Positions 8,124 through 16,557 are shown, counted from the stretch's first letter. The stretch is 64,000 bases of DNA from UMGS1663 sp046964515 (GCA_046964515.1 JBKUYM010000006.1:1-64000), one strand, 5' to 3'. Notes: generated by a model not told the origin, from the letters alone. Numbers and translations: made by a program.

Positions 8124-8168
8124 AAAAGCAAGAAAACACACCAATTAACTAATGCTCAACTTGCTTTT
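8124..8168 (-). terminator. terminator of the small membrane protein gene
   Basis: AAAAGCAAG (8124-8132) and CTTGCTTTT (8160-8168); on the minus strand the stem continues into a T run. Begins 15 nt past the stop at 8184. Confidence 0.65.
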
Positions 8169-8183
8169 ATTACAAATTGTAAT

Positions 8184-8402
8184 TTATCTTTCAAATTCTT
8201 GATTTTTCATATTCGGCTCATTCTTTTCCTTTATTATTTTTTTTATTAAAATTATCGCTCCAATTATTTCAATTCCACAGGCAAACCCTTTTAGAAAACA
8301 AGTAATGTTTGTTTCTCCTAAAAATAAATGTTCTAAAAACAAAGTTATAGAGAAAATTATAATCCCTATATAAAACAAACTATTCTTAATATTTATAAAC
8401 AT
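8184..8402 (-). CDS. small two-span membrane protein, unknown function
   Basis: 72 residues with two hydrophobic segments (about 9-29 and 37-55) and a charged C-terminus (KKIIKEKNEPNMK...). AAAGGGGGAAA precedes ATG. Its upstream DNA resembles that of the 71-residue membrane protein at 11814-12029 (matching spacing around a TATAAT), so the two probably are duplicated cassette parts even though the proteins have diverged. Function unknown. Confidence 0.55.
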   Translation of the reverse strand: MFINIKNSLFYIGIIIFSITLFLEHLFLGETNITCFLKGFACGIEIIGAIILIKKIIKEKNEPNMKNQEFER

Positions 8403-8523
8403 TATTTTTCCCCCTTTACAAATTACTATTTACATTATACATCAAATTTTAAGTATACTCTATATTTAATATGTAATTTAGTAAAAAATAATATTTGGAG
8501 GGTTTTACACAAAACTCACAAAC

Positions 8524-8568
8524 CTTACAAAAAACCAGTAATACCAACGATTACTGGTTTTTTGTAAG
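8524..8568 (+). terminator. orphan perfect 19-bp hairpin
   Basis: CTTACAAAAAACCAGTAAT (8524-8542) is perfectly complementary to 8550-8568 over a 7-nt loop, with a T6 run inside the second arm. No gene ends directly upstream. The core (AAAAACC-GTAAT-loop-ATTA-GGTTTTT) matches the hairpin at 12853-12893, and both are followed by the same repeat. Confidence 0.65.
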
Positions 8569-8570
8569 TC

Positions 8571-8630
8571 TATCACTTCAAATTAGATTGAATAAAATCA
8601 AGTTAGTTTGAGTTCATAATACACACGTAA
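8571..8630. repeat. dispersed repeat, copy A
   Basis: Blocks TTCAAATTAGAT (8577-8588), CAAGT...TTTGAGTT and TAATACACACGTAAG (8617-8631). Copies B (9541-9590) and C (12896-12955) keep the blocks in the same order; B lacks 10 nt after the first block. Always just downstream of a plus-strand gene or its hairpin. Confidence 0.6.
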
Positions 8631-8789
8631 GTAACACATAATACACACTTTTTATTTGGTGTGTATTACCGTACCTAATTTATGGTATTGTACGATACAA
8701 ACATTTTATATAGTTTTAGTGAATATGTAGAATAATTTTTATTTTTATGCTATAAGTAATATAAATAGTAAGTTATCGAGGAGTTATTT

Positions 8790-9041
8790 ATGGAAGATAA
8801 ACAAATATTACTTAATAATATAGATAAAGTTCATACTACTGAAATGGGTATTGATAGAATTAAGAAAAACCTTAAATTAGATACGGATGATGTTGTTGAG
8901 TATTGTAAGAATAAAGTTTTAGATAAAAATTGTAATATCTATAAGCAGGGAAAAAATTGGTATTGTGAAATTGATAATATAAAAATAACAATCAATTCAT
9001 ATAGTTTCACAATTATAACAGCACACAAATTAAAAAGGTAA
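8790..9041 (+). CDS. DUF3781 domain protein
   Basis: 83 residues matching the DUF3781 pattern by eye: N-terminal HTTEMGIDRIKKNL, central VVEYCKNKVL, then GKNWYCEIDNIKITINSYSFTIITAHK. Function of the family unknown. GAGGAG lies 8 nt upstream. Six bases separate it from the GyrI-like gene, so the two form one transcript, in a cassette bounded by repeat copies A and B. Confidence 0.75.
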   Translation: MEDKQILLNNIDKVHTTEMGIDRIKKNLKLDTDDVVEYCKNKVLDKNCNIYKQGKNWYCEIDNIKITINSYSFTIITAHKLKR

Positions 9042-9047
9042 AAATAG

Positions 9048-9512
9048 ATGGATTATCAAATAATAGAATTAGAAGAATTTAGTGTGATAGGAATAAGGTA
9101 TGAATTATCAAAATCATTAAGTAATAATGTGAAATTAGCACAAAATCATTGGAAGATATTTAATAGTAAATTAACAAATAACAAGTTATATTTAGGAAAT
9201 AACTGGTGTAAATATGCTTTTATTGAAAAAATAGAAAATAGGATATTTTACTATATATCTATTCCTAAAAAAGATTTTGTACCAAATGATTTTGTAGAAA
9301 AAACAATTTTGAAAAGTAAATATTTAAAGGTAGAACATATTGGTAATATGAATAAACTAAAAGATACTATCAATTATGTTTATAAAGAAATAATACCTAA
9401 AAATAATATTTTAGTAGAAAATAGACAATTTGTTTATTTTGAAAAATATGATTATAAATTTCATTGGAATCGAGAAGATTCTGTTATTGAAATTTATATT
9501 CCGATTAAATAA
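9048..9512 (+). CDS. GyrI-like effector-binding domain protein
   Basis: 154 residues beginning MDYQIIELEEFSVIGIRYE, the start typical of stand-alone GyrI/AraC-type effector-binding domains (SOUL/GyrI fold); ends in an alternating strand (WNREDSVIEIYIPIK) also typical. Such domains bind small hydrophobic ligands or gyrase. No DNA-binding domain is attached. Weak ribosome binding site (AAAAAGGT), so translation is probably coupled to the DUF3781 gene. Confidence 0.7.
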   Translation: MDYQIIELEEFSVIGIRYELSKSLSNNVKLAQNHWKIFNSKLTNNKLYLGNNWCKYAFIEKIENRIFYYISIPKKDFVPNDFVEKTILKSKYLKVEHIGNMNKLKDTINYVYKEIIPKNNILVENRQFVYFEKYDYKFHWNREDSVIEIYIPIK

Positions 9513-9540
9513 CAAATTATAAGTTATCTTTCTTATTTTA

Positions 9541-9590
9541 TAAATTCAAATTAGATCAAGTCCGTTCGAGTATGTAATACACACGTAAGA
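9541..9590. repeat. dispersed repeat, copy B
   Basis: TTCAAATTAGAT (9545-9556) followed directly by CAAGT-CGTT-GAGT and TAATACACACGTAAG, with six mismatches to copy A over 33 nt after the shared CAAG. No hairpin precedes this copy. Confidence 0.6.
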
Positions 9591-9673
9591 TACAAAAACG
9601 CTTATAAGCCTTAATAAATCAACCTTTGTAATTCAGTAAGAGATAGAATCATTAAAGTTTTTGAAATTTATAA

Positions 9674-9712
9674 AACCCTGTCAGTTACTACAACTAGGCA
9701 GGGTTCTTTATT
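9674..9712 (+). terminator. hairpin terminator downstream of repeat copy B
   Basis: AACCCTG (9674-9680) pairs with CAGGGTT (9699-9705), followed by CTTTATTTTT. Plausible end of the DUF3781-GyrI transcript. Confidence 0.6.
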
Positions 9713-9799
9713 TTTATATTCTCTATAAGAAGCCAGAAAAATGTATCAATTTTTATTGGTAAGCAGTTAGCAAACTGCAAGTAAGCTACAAATACTTTT

Positions 9800-10087
9800 T
9801 TATCTTTCTTTTTCAAATGTATAACTTACTACTTCACAATTACTTAAAACTAGATTTAATAAATTTTCTTGATTTGGTATTCCATTAAAATAACAACTTA
9901 AAGGAATATTAATTCCACCATGTGTTACTAACAGAACTCTTTTATCTTTATATTCTCCTTTTATCTCATCTAGTCTTGAATCTATACTCTCAAAAAATGT
10001 TCCAATATTTTTTCTCCTTCATATTTATTTATAGCTTCAAAATACTGAAACTCTCCTGTTGTTTTATCTATGTCTTCTGTCTCCTAC
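9800..10087 (-). pseudogene. histidine phosphatase (phosphoglycerate mutase-like) remnant
   Basis: On the minus strand the tail reads RVLLVTHGGINIPLSCYFNG...NCEVVSYTFEKER-stop, the C-terminal half of a histidine phosphatase with its second catalytic His (THGG). Upstream, TTGEFQYFEAINKYEGE is out of frame with it by two extra A in an A6 run (about 10008-10014). The N-terminus with the RHG catalytic motif is absent, and an in-frame stop lies just upstream. A truncated, frameshifted relic. This break has no CGG and does not belong to the CGG pattern. Confidence 0.7.
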
Positions 10088-10196
10088 TCTTTTAATAGCT
10101 TTTACTATTTATTTAAATACCTTTATTATATAATTGAAATAGCGTTTTCTTTTTTCATAAAATATGATACAATGATATTTAAAAGGAGGTTTACAG

Positions 10197-11210
10197 TTGA
10201 AAGAATTCAATAAAAAAAATATTATTTCAAATCTTTTTATGTTAGCAGGAATCATGCTATTTGTAGGGATTACCAGTCAGATATTTGGTAGTAATAATAC
10301 ATTAATATGGGTTGCTATTCAAATTTCATTATCTATGTTCCATAAAATGGATATCGGTATTGATAAAAAGCAAGCACCTTTTGTGCTGATTTGTTTATTC
10401 TTATTAATTGGTTTAAGCAATAGATTAGCCATGTATAATATCTTCTTCGGAATTTTATTAAACTTCATATCAATTTTTATTATTATGTATATTCCTTCTT
10501 CAAAAATAGAATATAAACCCTATATGCCATTTATTTTGTGCTATATTTTTGGTCAGTCCGTTACTGCACAAAGCGAAAATTTTATATCTAGAATGCTTAG
10601 TCTACTAATAGGATCTATTATCGTCGCAATTGTATATTTTATATCGCATAGGAAATCCGATGAAAAGCAAGATACGTTAATGCAGGTTATAAGAAAAATT
10701 GATATAACCTCTGATAGATTTTGTGTAGCATTAAAAATGTCCATAGGAGTATCAATTGCTATCTTTATAGGAACTATAATAGAAACACCAAAGACAATGT
10801 GGATTGCATTATCGGTTATGTCTATTACCCAAATTGACTTTGAACATACAAAGAAGAGATTTAAGTGGAGAATCATTTCAACACTTATAGGATCTGGTTT
10901 ATTCGTATTATTATTTCAATATCTTATTCCTACTCAATATACAACACTTGCAGTTATTTTATTAAGTTATATTTATACTTTTGTAGAAGAATATCATATT
11001 CAAGTTGTATTTGTCACAATTAATGCTTTAAGTTCAGCAATGTTATTATTTGATACAAAAACAGAAATTCAGATGAGAATTTTTTTAGTTATTCTCGGTT
11101 GTTTATTAGGTTATATTATTAATAAAATCAACATAAAATCAATTTTCTCAAAATTAAAACATATTAAAGAATATCCATTACCAAATATAAAAAATTATAA
11201 AACTTTTTGA
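10197..11210 (+). CDS. FUSC family membrane protein (aromatic acid exporter-like)
   Basis: 337 residues from TTG 10197, which AAGGAGGT (10183-10190) places at 6-nt spacing; no ATG fits. Several hydrophobic spans fall in two blocks (about 10-150 and 175-310) around a charged linker (HRKSDEKQDT), as in the FUSC/ArAE family. TKKRFKWRIISTLIGSGLF resembles the conserved R-x-x-G region. The family exports hydroxylated aromatics or fusaric-acid-like compounds; substrate unknown. A possible TACAAT lies at 10168-10173. Lone gene in the accessory region. Confidence 0.75.
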   Translation: MKEFNKKNIISNLFMLAGIMLFVGITSQIFGSNNTLIWVAIQISLSMFHKMDIGIDKKQAPFVLICLFLLIGLSNRLAMYNIFFGILLNFISIFIIMYIPSSKIEYKPYMPFILCYIFGQSVTAQSENFISRMLSLLIGSIIVAIVYFISHRKSDEKQDTLMQVIRKIDITSDRFCVALKMSIGVSIAIFIGTIIETPKTMWIALSVMSITQIDFEHTKKRFKWRIISTLIGSGLFVLLFQYLIPTQYTTLAVILLSYIYTFVEEYHIQVVFVTINALSSAMLLFDTKTEIQMRIFLVILGCLLGYIINKINIKSIFSKLKHIKEYPLPNIKNYKTF

Positions 11211-11250
11211 AACTTTTTAATTACACCTAGAAATCGACGACAATAAAAAA

Positions 11251-11291
11251 TAATCGACAACGATTCTTTCTTATTGTCGATTATATTTTTT
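11251..11291 (+). terminator. terminator of the FUSC gene
   Basis: TAATCGACAA (11251-11260) and TTGTCGATTA (11274-11283), then T-rich. A second ATCGACGACAATAA (11232-11245) could compete for the same right arm. Confidence 0.7.
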
Positions 11292-11299
11292 TAAAGCTT

Positions 11300-11813
11300 A
11301 CATACTTTGCTTGACCAAGTCTTATTTACCATAAATTTTATATCTTGTATTTTTGTAAAATTATCTATGAAATTTACGTCTTCTAATACCCTATATTTTT
11401 CAATATATTCACACGAGTATTAGCTTTTATATATAACAATACCCTATTAAACATGAATAGGGTTTTAATTACCATATTTAATAACATTTTCAATAATATT
11501 CTCTAATGCTCTTCTTATTCCTTTATACGATTTTACACCGTTTTCTCCATTCTCTTGAAGTCGTTAGAGAAAAATCAAAGAAAGTAAAAAAAACATAACA
11601 CGATATAACAAGGTGTGGCAATTGGGGAACTTGACATATGTCCCAATATGTTTTAATCGAATGATTTTTAATGGATAAGTAATGATATGAGCTGTAGGAG
11701 ACTACTACTTTCCGCACCTGACCTTGCCATTCGAAGAAAAGAACAGATAATCTGGATACTGAGATATTCTGCACATTAATTTCCTTGTATAGACACACCA
11801 TGTCCCATTTGGA
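11300..11813. other. gene-remnant region with a GC-richer island
   Basis: No intact gene. On the minus strand around 11470-11560 a short coding-like tail ends GVKSYKGIRRALENII...KYGN-stop and is followed by a hairpin (ACCCTATT/AATAGGG, about 11442-11465). Between about 11590 and 11810 base composition is visibly more GC-rich than the neighbours, and the minus-strand open frame there has no recognisable motif. Best read as decayed transferred DNA, perhaps from a mobile element. Confidence 0.4.
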
Positions 11814-12029
11814 TTATCCATTCTTCATTTGATCCATTTTGCTTTCATCTTTTTTATCTTTATTCAAATGTGTAAATGATAAAAATAAAAATGCAAATCC
11901 CAAGCATAAGAATGTTACTGCTATGCTATTATTTTTATCAATAAAATTCATTATACTAATAAAAAAATAACATATTGACGCAATTAGGAAACATACAAAA
12001 CTTATTTTTTCTCTTTTATCTTTTTTCAT
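11814..12029 (-). CDS. small two-span membrane protein, unknown function
   Basis: 71 residues: basic N-terminus, two hydrophobic segments (about 9-28 and 35-53), and a charged tail (NKDKKDESKMDQMKNG). GAGGAGG lies 6 nt before ATG. It diverges from the HAD gene at 12175. The intergenic DNA resembles that upstream of 8184-8402 over about 65 bp, including ATATAATG, pointing to a duplicated promoter-gene unit. Function unknown. Confidence 0.55.
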   Translation of the reverse strand: MKKDKREKISFVCFLIASICYFFISIMNFIDKNNSIAVTFLCLGFAFLFLSFTHLNKDKKDESKMDQMKNG

Positions 12030-12174
12030 TTTCTACCTCCTCGACAAATTATTATTTGTTAATCATTATATACTAAATTACAAATATAATCTATACTTTG
12101 AATATAAGTTAGTTTGAATAAGTATTATAAAGTTTAAACGGTAAGTTATAAAATTGGAGTAAGAGGAGTAAGAT

Positions 12175-12801
12175 ATGATAAAAAATATTATTTTTGATTT
12201 AGGTAATGTAATAGTACAAAATCCCAATATTGATTTAGTAAAAGAATTCTTTGCAGAAGATAAAGATGCAATCGCTTTTAATGACTATATCTTTAAATCT
12301 AATCTGTGGGAAATGATGGATATAGGTAAAATGAGTAATCTAGAAATTGCTGATATTATAAAACAACAAAAGTTAGTAAATGTAACAGACTTTAACGAAG
12401 TTACAAACTTCATGCTTAATTGGTTTAGTAAATGTGCTATAAATATAGAGACAATGGAAATAGGAAAACTACTAAAACAAAATGGTTATAAAATTTATAT
12501 ATTATCAAATATAGCAAAAACGACATTTGAATATTTCTCAAACAAATATGACTTTTTTAAGATTATTGATGGAGCAGTTATTTCAGGATACGAGGGAGTA
12601 AAAAAACCAGATTTAAAAATATTTGATATTCTCCTTGCAAGATATTCTATCATTGCAAAAGAATGTTTATTAATTGATGATGATGATACTAATCAAACTT
12701 TAGAAGTTGCAAATTCTATTGGAATAAGAGGAAGAAGTGTTAAAGCAAATGACTTTAAAGATGTGAAAAAACTTTTAATAGAAAATGAGATTATGTTTTA
12801 A
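12175..12801 (+). CDS. HAD family hydrolase, subfamily IA
   Basis: 208 residues. Motif I is IFDLGNV (residues 5-11): the usual second Asp of DxD is Gly-Asn, a variant common in YihX-like HADs. Motif II is ILSNI, motif III Lys lies in GVKKPD, and motif IV is LLIDDDD. The cap is the small helical type. Likely phosphatase on a sugar phosphate or flavin mononucleotide; substrate unknown. GGAG lies upstream of ATG. Single gene in a cassette ending with hairpin 12853-12893 and repeat copy C. Confidence 0.8.
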   Translation: MIKNIIFDLGNVIVQNPNIDLVKEFFAEDKDAIAFNDYIFKSNLWEMMDIGKMSNLEIADIIKQQKLVNVTDFNEVTNFMLNWFSKCAINIETMEIGKLLKQNGYKIYILSNIAKTTFEYFSNKYDFFKIIDGAVISGYEGVKKPDLKIFDILLARYSIIAKECLLIDDDDTNQTLEVANSIGIRGRSVKANDFKDVKKLLIENEIMF

Positions 12802-12852
12802 TTATACAAATTATAAATTTTCTTACTTATTTGTAACTTCAAAAACATTTAT

Positions 12853-12893
12853 AAAGAAAAACCGGTAATTATTGGTATTATCGGTTTTTCTTT
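12853..12893 (+). terminator. hairpin terminator of the HAD gene, related to the one at 8524
   Basis: 17-bp stem with one G-T pair: AAAGAAAAACCGGTAAT (12853-12869) and 12877-12893, loop of 7, with T5 in the second arm. Same layout and core as the orphan hairpin 8524-8568. Confidence 0.75.
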
Positions 12894-12895
12894 AT

Positions 12896-12955
12896 ATCTC
12901 CAACTTAAAATTAGATTAAATAAAATAGGGTTCCTTTGAGTTTATAACACACACT
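12896..12955. repeat. dispersed repeat, copy C
   Basis: AATTAGATT-AATAAAAT followed by TTTGAGTT-ATAA and ACACAC; about 38 of 46 positions match copy A by eye. Lies directly after the HAD hairpin, as copy A does after its hairpin. Confidence 0.55.
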
Positions 12956-13021
12956 TTTTTATTAACTAGTTTTTATAGTCCCCCGTAATATATAAAAGAT
13001 AATTATGCTAAACCATATTAT

Positions 13022-13228
13022 TTATTCTGTATCTACTATTTTATAATTATTTCTTTCCATTACAATAATAGCTTGGTCATCTCTTATCTTTTCAAATTTT
13101 AAAGTATTATATTTCTTTTCTATTAAATCTGCTCCCCTAATTTTTCTATAATTCCTCAATTCCTTACTTTTTAAAGTAGATTTTTCATCAATTTCATTTT
13201 TTTCTATCAGAAAAATAACATACCTAAT
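13022..13228 (-). pseudogene. coding remnant, unknown family
   Basis: The minus strand reads about 68 coding-like residues, ending KKYNTLKFEKIRDDQAIIVMERNNYKIVDTE-stop, with an in-frame stop at 13229-13231 and no start codon or ribosome binding site. It looks like the C-terminus of a deleted gene. The rest of 12956-13450 shows no gene. Confidence 0.35.
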
Positions 13229-13457
13229 CTATTAGAACTATTAGGTCAAAATATATCATACCTAAGACTCTATCAGTCATCATTAAATTTATACGAAAAG
13301 TTATTACTCTTCTAATTACTATTATAACATACATAGAAATAACCATTAAAATACTTTTTTAGTACAATTCCACTGGTAATTATTTCTAATGTTATTTATT
13401 ATCTCATTGTTTTATCTTTCATTTTCAAATAAATATTCATTTGAACACTACCAACAT

Positions 13458-13507
13458 AAAAACAGGAAATTTTATACTTTCTTATTTTATGTACATTTCC
13501 TGTTTTT
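13458..13507 (-). terminator. terminator of exporter cluster 1
   Basis: AAAAACAGGAAAT (13458-13470) and ATTTCCTGTTTTT (13495-13507). Strong 13-bp stem, 22 nt past the permease stop on the minus strand. Confidence 0.8.
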
Positions 13508-13528
13508 TTAATAAACTATTTATTTTTT

Positions 13529-14695
13529 CTATTCCTGTCTTAATGCATCTATTGGATTTAAATTCGAGGCTTTATATGCTGGAAATATCCCAAATATGAT
13601 ACCAATCAACATACTCATTATAAAAGATATCATAATAATATTGCTAGAATATTCAAATGCATAATCTAATAATTGAGCTAAATTTCCAGCTATAATTCCT
13701 ATAGTTACTCCTAATATCCCTCCTATTAGACATAGAACAAGTGCTTCTACTAAAAATTGAAATAATATATCTTTTTTTTGAGCACCTAATGCTTTTCTTA
13801 TGCCGACTTCTTTCGTTCTTTCTGTAACTGATACTAGCATCACATTCATAACACCTATCCCTCCAACAATAAGAGAAATACTAGCAATTCCTGCTAACAA
13901 CATTGAAAATGTGTTATTAACATTACTCATGGCTTCTAAAGATTTTGACTCTGAAGTTACACTACAATTTTCTTCTGCTATTTGTAATTTTGCTATTACA
14001 TAATTTTTTAAAATTTGTATGACTTTATCAACATTATCTTCATTTTCCACTTGCACATACAATTCTTCTATTTGTGTATCACTTCCTAGATATTCACTAA
14101 CTGATATAGGTAATAATATTATATTTTCTAAATTTGTTCCCATTGCACTTCCTTGCTTTTCTAATATACCAATTACTTTATATTCATCACCATCTATTTT
14201 AAAACTTTCTCCTACAGAATTTTGTCCCCCAAATAAATTTTGGTTAACTTCATATCCTATCACACACACTTTTGTTTTATTGTCCATGTCTATTTTGGAT
14301 AAGTTTCTTCCAAATTCTAATTTTAAGTTTCTAATTTCCAAATAATTGGCATCTGTAGCTAATATACTACTATTTTTTAATACGGTTTTACTTTTACTAG
14401 CTTTTGCATTGATATATTTATATGCTGATGCACTTTTTACACCTTCTAATGCTAATATCTCTGATAAATCACCATAAGATAAAGCCTTTTGTCTATCTAT
14501 AATTCGTACAGTAACAATATCAGTTCCTAATGACTTTATTTGTGATAAAATTTGCTTTGATGAACCATTGCTAATTCCTACTAAAACAATGACAGAAGCT
14601 ATACCAATAATTAATCCCAACATTGTTAAAACAGATCTTAATTTATTACTAATAATATTTCTAAATGCTTCTTTTGCTATTCTTAAAACTTTCAT
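13529..14695 (-). CDS. ABC transporter permease, MacB/FtsX type (cluster 1)
   Basis: 388 residues. Layout is TM1 (about 20-42), a large extracytoplasmic MacB-PCD domain (about 45-260), then three C-terminal membrane spans with the FtsX signature GGIGVMNVMLVSVTERTKEVGIRKALGA. It pairs with the ATPase to move substrates across or out of the membrane, powered from the cytoplasmic side. Its ATG overlaps the ATPase stop (ATGA at 14692-14695), so translation is coupled. Close paralogue of 49997-51163 in cluster 2. Substrate unknown; peptide or antibiotic efflux is the family expectation. Confidence 0.93.
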   Translation of the reverse strand: MKVLRIAKEAFRNIISNKLRSVLTMLGLIIGIASVIVLVGISNGSSKQILSQIKSLGTDIVTVRIIDRQKALSYGDLSEILALEGVKSASAYKYINAKASKSKTVLKNSSILATDANYLEIRNLKLEFGRNLSKIDMDNKTKVCVIGYEVNQNLFGGQNSVGESFKIDGDEYKVIGILEKQGSAMGTNLENIILLPISVSEYLGSDTQIEELYVQVENEDNVDKVIQILKNYVIAKLQIAEENCSVTSESKSLEAMSNVNNTFSMLLAGIASISLIVGGIGVMNVMLVSVTERTKEVGIRKALGAQKKDILFQFLVEALVLCLIGGILGVTIGIIAGNLAQLLDYAFEYSSNIIMISFIMSMLIGIIFGIFPAYKASNLNPIDALRQE

Positions 14696-15376
14696 TTGGT
14701 ATCCATCTCCTTATGCTCATAAATTTTACCATCTATCATTGTTATTTTTCTTTTTGCTATATTTGCAACCTTATTGTCATGTGTAATCAAAACAATAGTC
14801 TGACCATTATCATTTAATTCTTTTAATAATTCCATAATTTCAATTCCTGTTTTAGAATCTAAAGCACCTGTAGGTTCATCTGCAAGTATTATTTCTGGTT
14901 TACAAATTAGAGCTCTTGCTAATGCTACTCTTTGTTGTTGTCCTCCTGATAGCTGACTTGGCAAATGTTTTTCTCTCTTCTTTAACCCTACTCTTTCTAA
15001 CATCTCATATCCTAGTCTATTGGATTCTCTACTAGATGTACCATTATACATTAATGGCAATTGTACATTTTCAATTGCTGTTAATTTAGGTAATAAATTA
15101 AAATTTTGAAAAACAAAGCCTATTTTTTTATTTCTTATTTTTGCAATTTGCTTATCATTTATACTGTTAATATCTATACCATCTAGTAAATATCTTCCTT
15201 CGTCTGCTACATCTAAAAGACCAATCATATTCATTAATGTAGATTTTCCGTGAACCTGATGCACCTATAATGGAAACAAATTCCCCTTTTTTTATTAGCA
15301 GATTTATCTGGTTTAAAGCATATATGCTTTCTTTACCCATTGTATACGTTTTAGTCATGTTTGTAATATTAATCAT
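14692..15376 (-). CDS. ABC transporter ATP-binding protein (cluster 1), needs +1 frameshift at CGG in Walker A
   Basis: Read from ATG 15376 (AGGAGG 4 nt upstream), frame 0 gives 42 residues ending ...IIGASGS, then meets CGG (15248-15250). In frame 0 the product degenerates and stops near 15167. Skipping C15250 gives GGA-AAA-TCT and the protein continues G-K-S-T to the stop at 14692: 227 residues in all, normal for a LolD/MacB ATPase. The shift falls inside Walker A (GASGS-G-KST, residues 38-46). The Q-loop, the signature LSGGQQQRVALARAL, Walker B (ILADEPTGALD) and the switch His (ITHD) are intact. Without the shift no ATP binding is possible. The cluster 2 paralogue has the same C at the same codon. 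Confidence 0.93.
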
Positions 15377-15387
15377 ATAACCTCCTT

Positions 15388-16287
15388 TTAAAATGCAGTT
15401 AAATCCATGGAAGCTTTTTGCATGTTTGACAAACTACTATTTTTACTAATTGGTACATATTGTACTTCTTGACCATCTTCTAATCCACTTTTTATTTCTA
15501 CATAATTATCATTTGAAAGTCCTGTTTCTACTTTTACTTCTTTTGTTGTTCCATCTTCATTAACAACGGTTACCCATTTTTCTTCACCTATGTTTTTGAT
15601 TGCTTCTATTGGTAATGCTAAAACATTTTTTGCTTCACTTACTATTATTTGGCAAAATGCTGACATGCCAATACTTAGTAGTCCATCATTTTCAAATGCA
15701 ATAGTTACTTTAAAACTTGAACCCGTAGCTCCATATTTTCCAATAGCATCTATTTTTTTAACTTTTCCTATATATTCTTTATTTTCAAAAGCATTTGCTT
15801 TAATATGCACTTCTTGCCCAACAGCAATATTATTTTTATCACTCTCATTTATATTTAATGTAATGATTAAATTTGTTGTATCCAATACTTCTATATATTG
15901 AGAATTAGCATCACATAATTCTCCTATTTTCCCTAGGTTTAAGTTTACTATTGCCAAATCATATGGTGCTACTAAATAGCTTCCATTTGTATATTTTAGT
16001 AAATTTTCTCCTTTTTTTACTATTTGATTTTCTTCCATATATACTTCTTTTAAGTATCTATTTTTGTTTACAAATAATCTTTCTTGCAAATTACTACTTA
16101 TTTCTCCAGAACCAGTTATTTCTTTACGAATAGTTTGTTTAGTAACAGCTACTGTTTTTACAGTATTATTAGAAGCATTTACGGTTTCTTTCTGCATTGG
16201 CACCATATAAAAATACAGCATTACTAAAAATATTATCATTAAAATAGATACAACAAACATAGGTTTATTTCCTTTTTTATTTTTCAT
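15388..16287 (-). CDS. HlyD/MacA-like membrane fusion protein (cluster 1)
   Basis: 299 residues: basic N-terminus, one membrane span (about 10-30), then a short biotinyl-lipoyl-like hairpin (VKKGENLLKYTNGSYLVAPYD) and beta-barrel domains (VGQEVHIKANAFENKEYIGKVKKIDAIG), ending with the membrane-proximal domain. In Gram-positives such adaptors work outside the membrane with MacB-type pumps. It precedes the ATPase by 11 nt. Shorter than Gram-negative MacA, without a long coiled coil, as usual in Firmicutes. Confidence 0.88.
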   Translation of the reverse strand: MKNKKGNKPMFVVSILMIIFLVMLYFYMVPMQKETVNASNNTVKTVAVTKQTIRKEITGSGEISSNLQERLFVNKNRYLKEVYMEENQIVKKGENLLKYTNGSYLVAPYDLAIVNLNLGKIGELCDANSQYIEVLDTTNLIITLNINESDKNNIAVGQEVHIKANAFENKEYIGKVKKIDAIGKYGATGSSFKVTIAFENDGLLSIGMSAFCQIIVSEAKNVLALPIEAIKNIGEEKWVTVVNEDGTTKEVKVETGLSNDNYVEIKSGLEDGQEVQYVPISKNSSLSNMQKASMDLTAF

Positions 16288-16308
16288 ATCATGTCTCCTT
16301 TCGTTTTC

Positions 16309-16521
16309 TTAATTTGGTGTAGAAGTAGTATCTGTCATTACCGCATCTGTCCCCATTGTTCCTGGTCCCAAAGTTTCCATTGCATTAGATTGATTTTCTC
16401 CTAAGTTTTTATTTTTTTCCTTATTATTCATTATCATCAAAAAGGATATTCCAAGGATCCCAACTATCAAAATTGCAATAAGTATATAATAAATTTTACT
16501 TTTTGTATTTTTTGCATTCAT
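16309..16521 (-). CDS. small single-span membrane protein (cluster 1)
   Basis: 70 residues from ATG 16521, 6 nt after GAGGTG; a GTG nine bases upstream overlaps that site. One hydrophobic span (about 10-31) and a polar tail rich in Gly, Thr and Met (ETLGPGTMGTDAVMTDTTSTPN). Cluster 2 opens with an equivalent protein (52920-53138), so a small anchored protein is a regular part of this exporter type. No known family; it could be an accessory subunit or a sensed substrate. Confidence 0.6.
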   Translation of the reverse strand: MNAKNTKSKIYYILIAILIVGILGISFLMIMNNKEKNKNLGENQSNAMETLGPGTMGTDAVMTDTTSTPN

Positions 16522-16557
16522 ATCATTCACCTCACCTTCTATTAATAAGATACCACA

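Larger units (their letters stand above)
8403..8789. other. intergenic region with perfect hairpin and repeat copy A
   Basis: No gene seen. It holds the promoter of the small membrane gene (minus strand), a plus-strand GGAGGG (8500) without an ORF, the hairpin 8524-8568, repeat copy A (8571-8630), and an inverted pair AATACACAC (8640-8648)/GTGTGTATT (8659-8667). It reads like a cassette from which the plus-strand gene was lost. Confidence 0.5.

Noticed and set aside
11523..11801. 92-residue minus-strand ORF
   Set aside because: No ribosome binding site and no motif; composition and hydrophobic runs look like chance in a relic island.
8524..12955. CRISPR or complete integron
   Set aside because: Only three diverged repeats, irregular spacing, gene-sized gaps, and no cas genes or integrase.
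15167..15376. Exporter ATPases, radical SAM, pilin and spoIIID read as pseudogenes or sequencing errors
   Set aside because: All five breaks occur at the same codon, in the same direction, with downstream frames fully conserved and operons intact. Random errors or decay would not share CGG.
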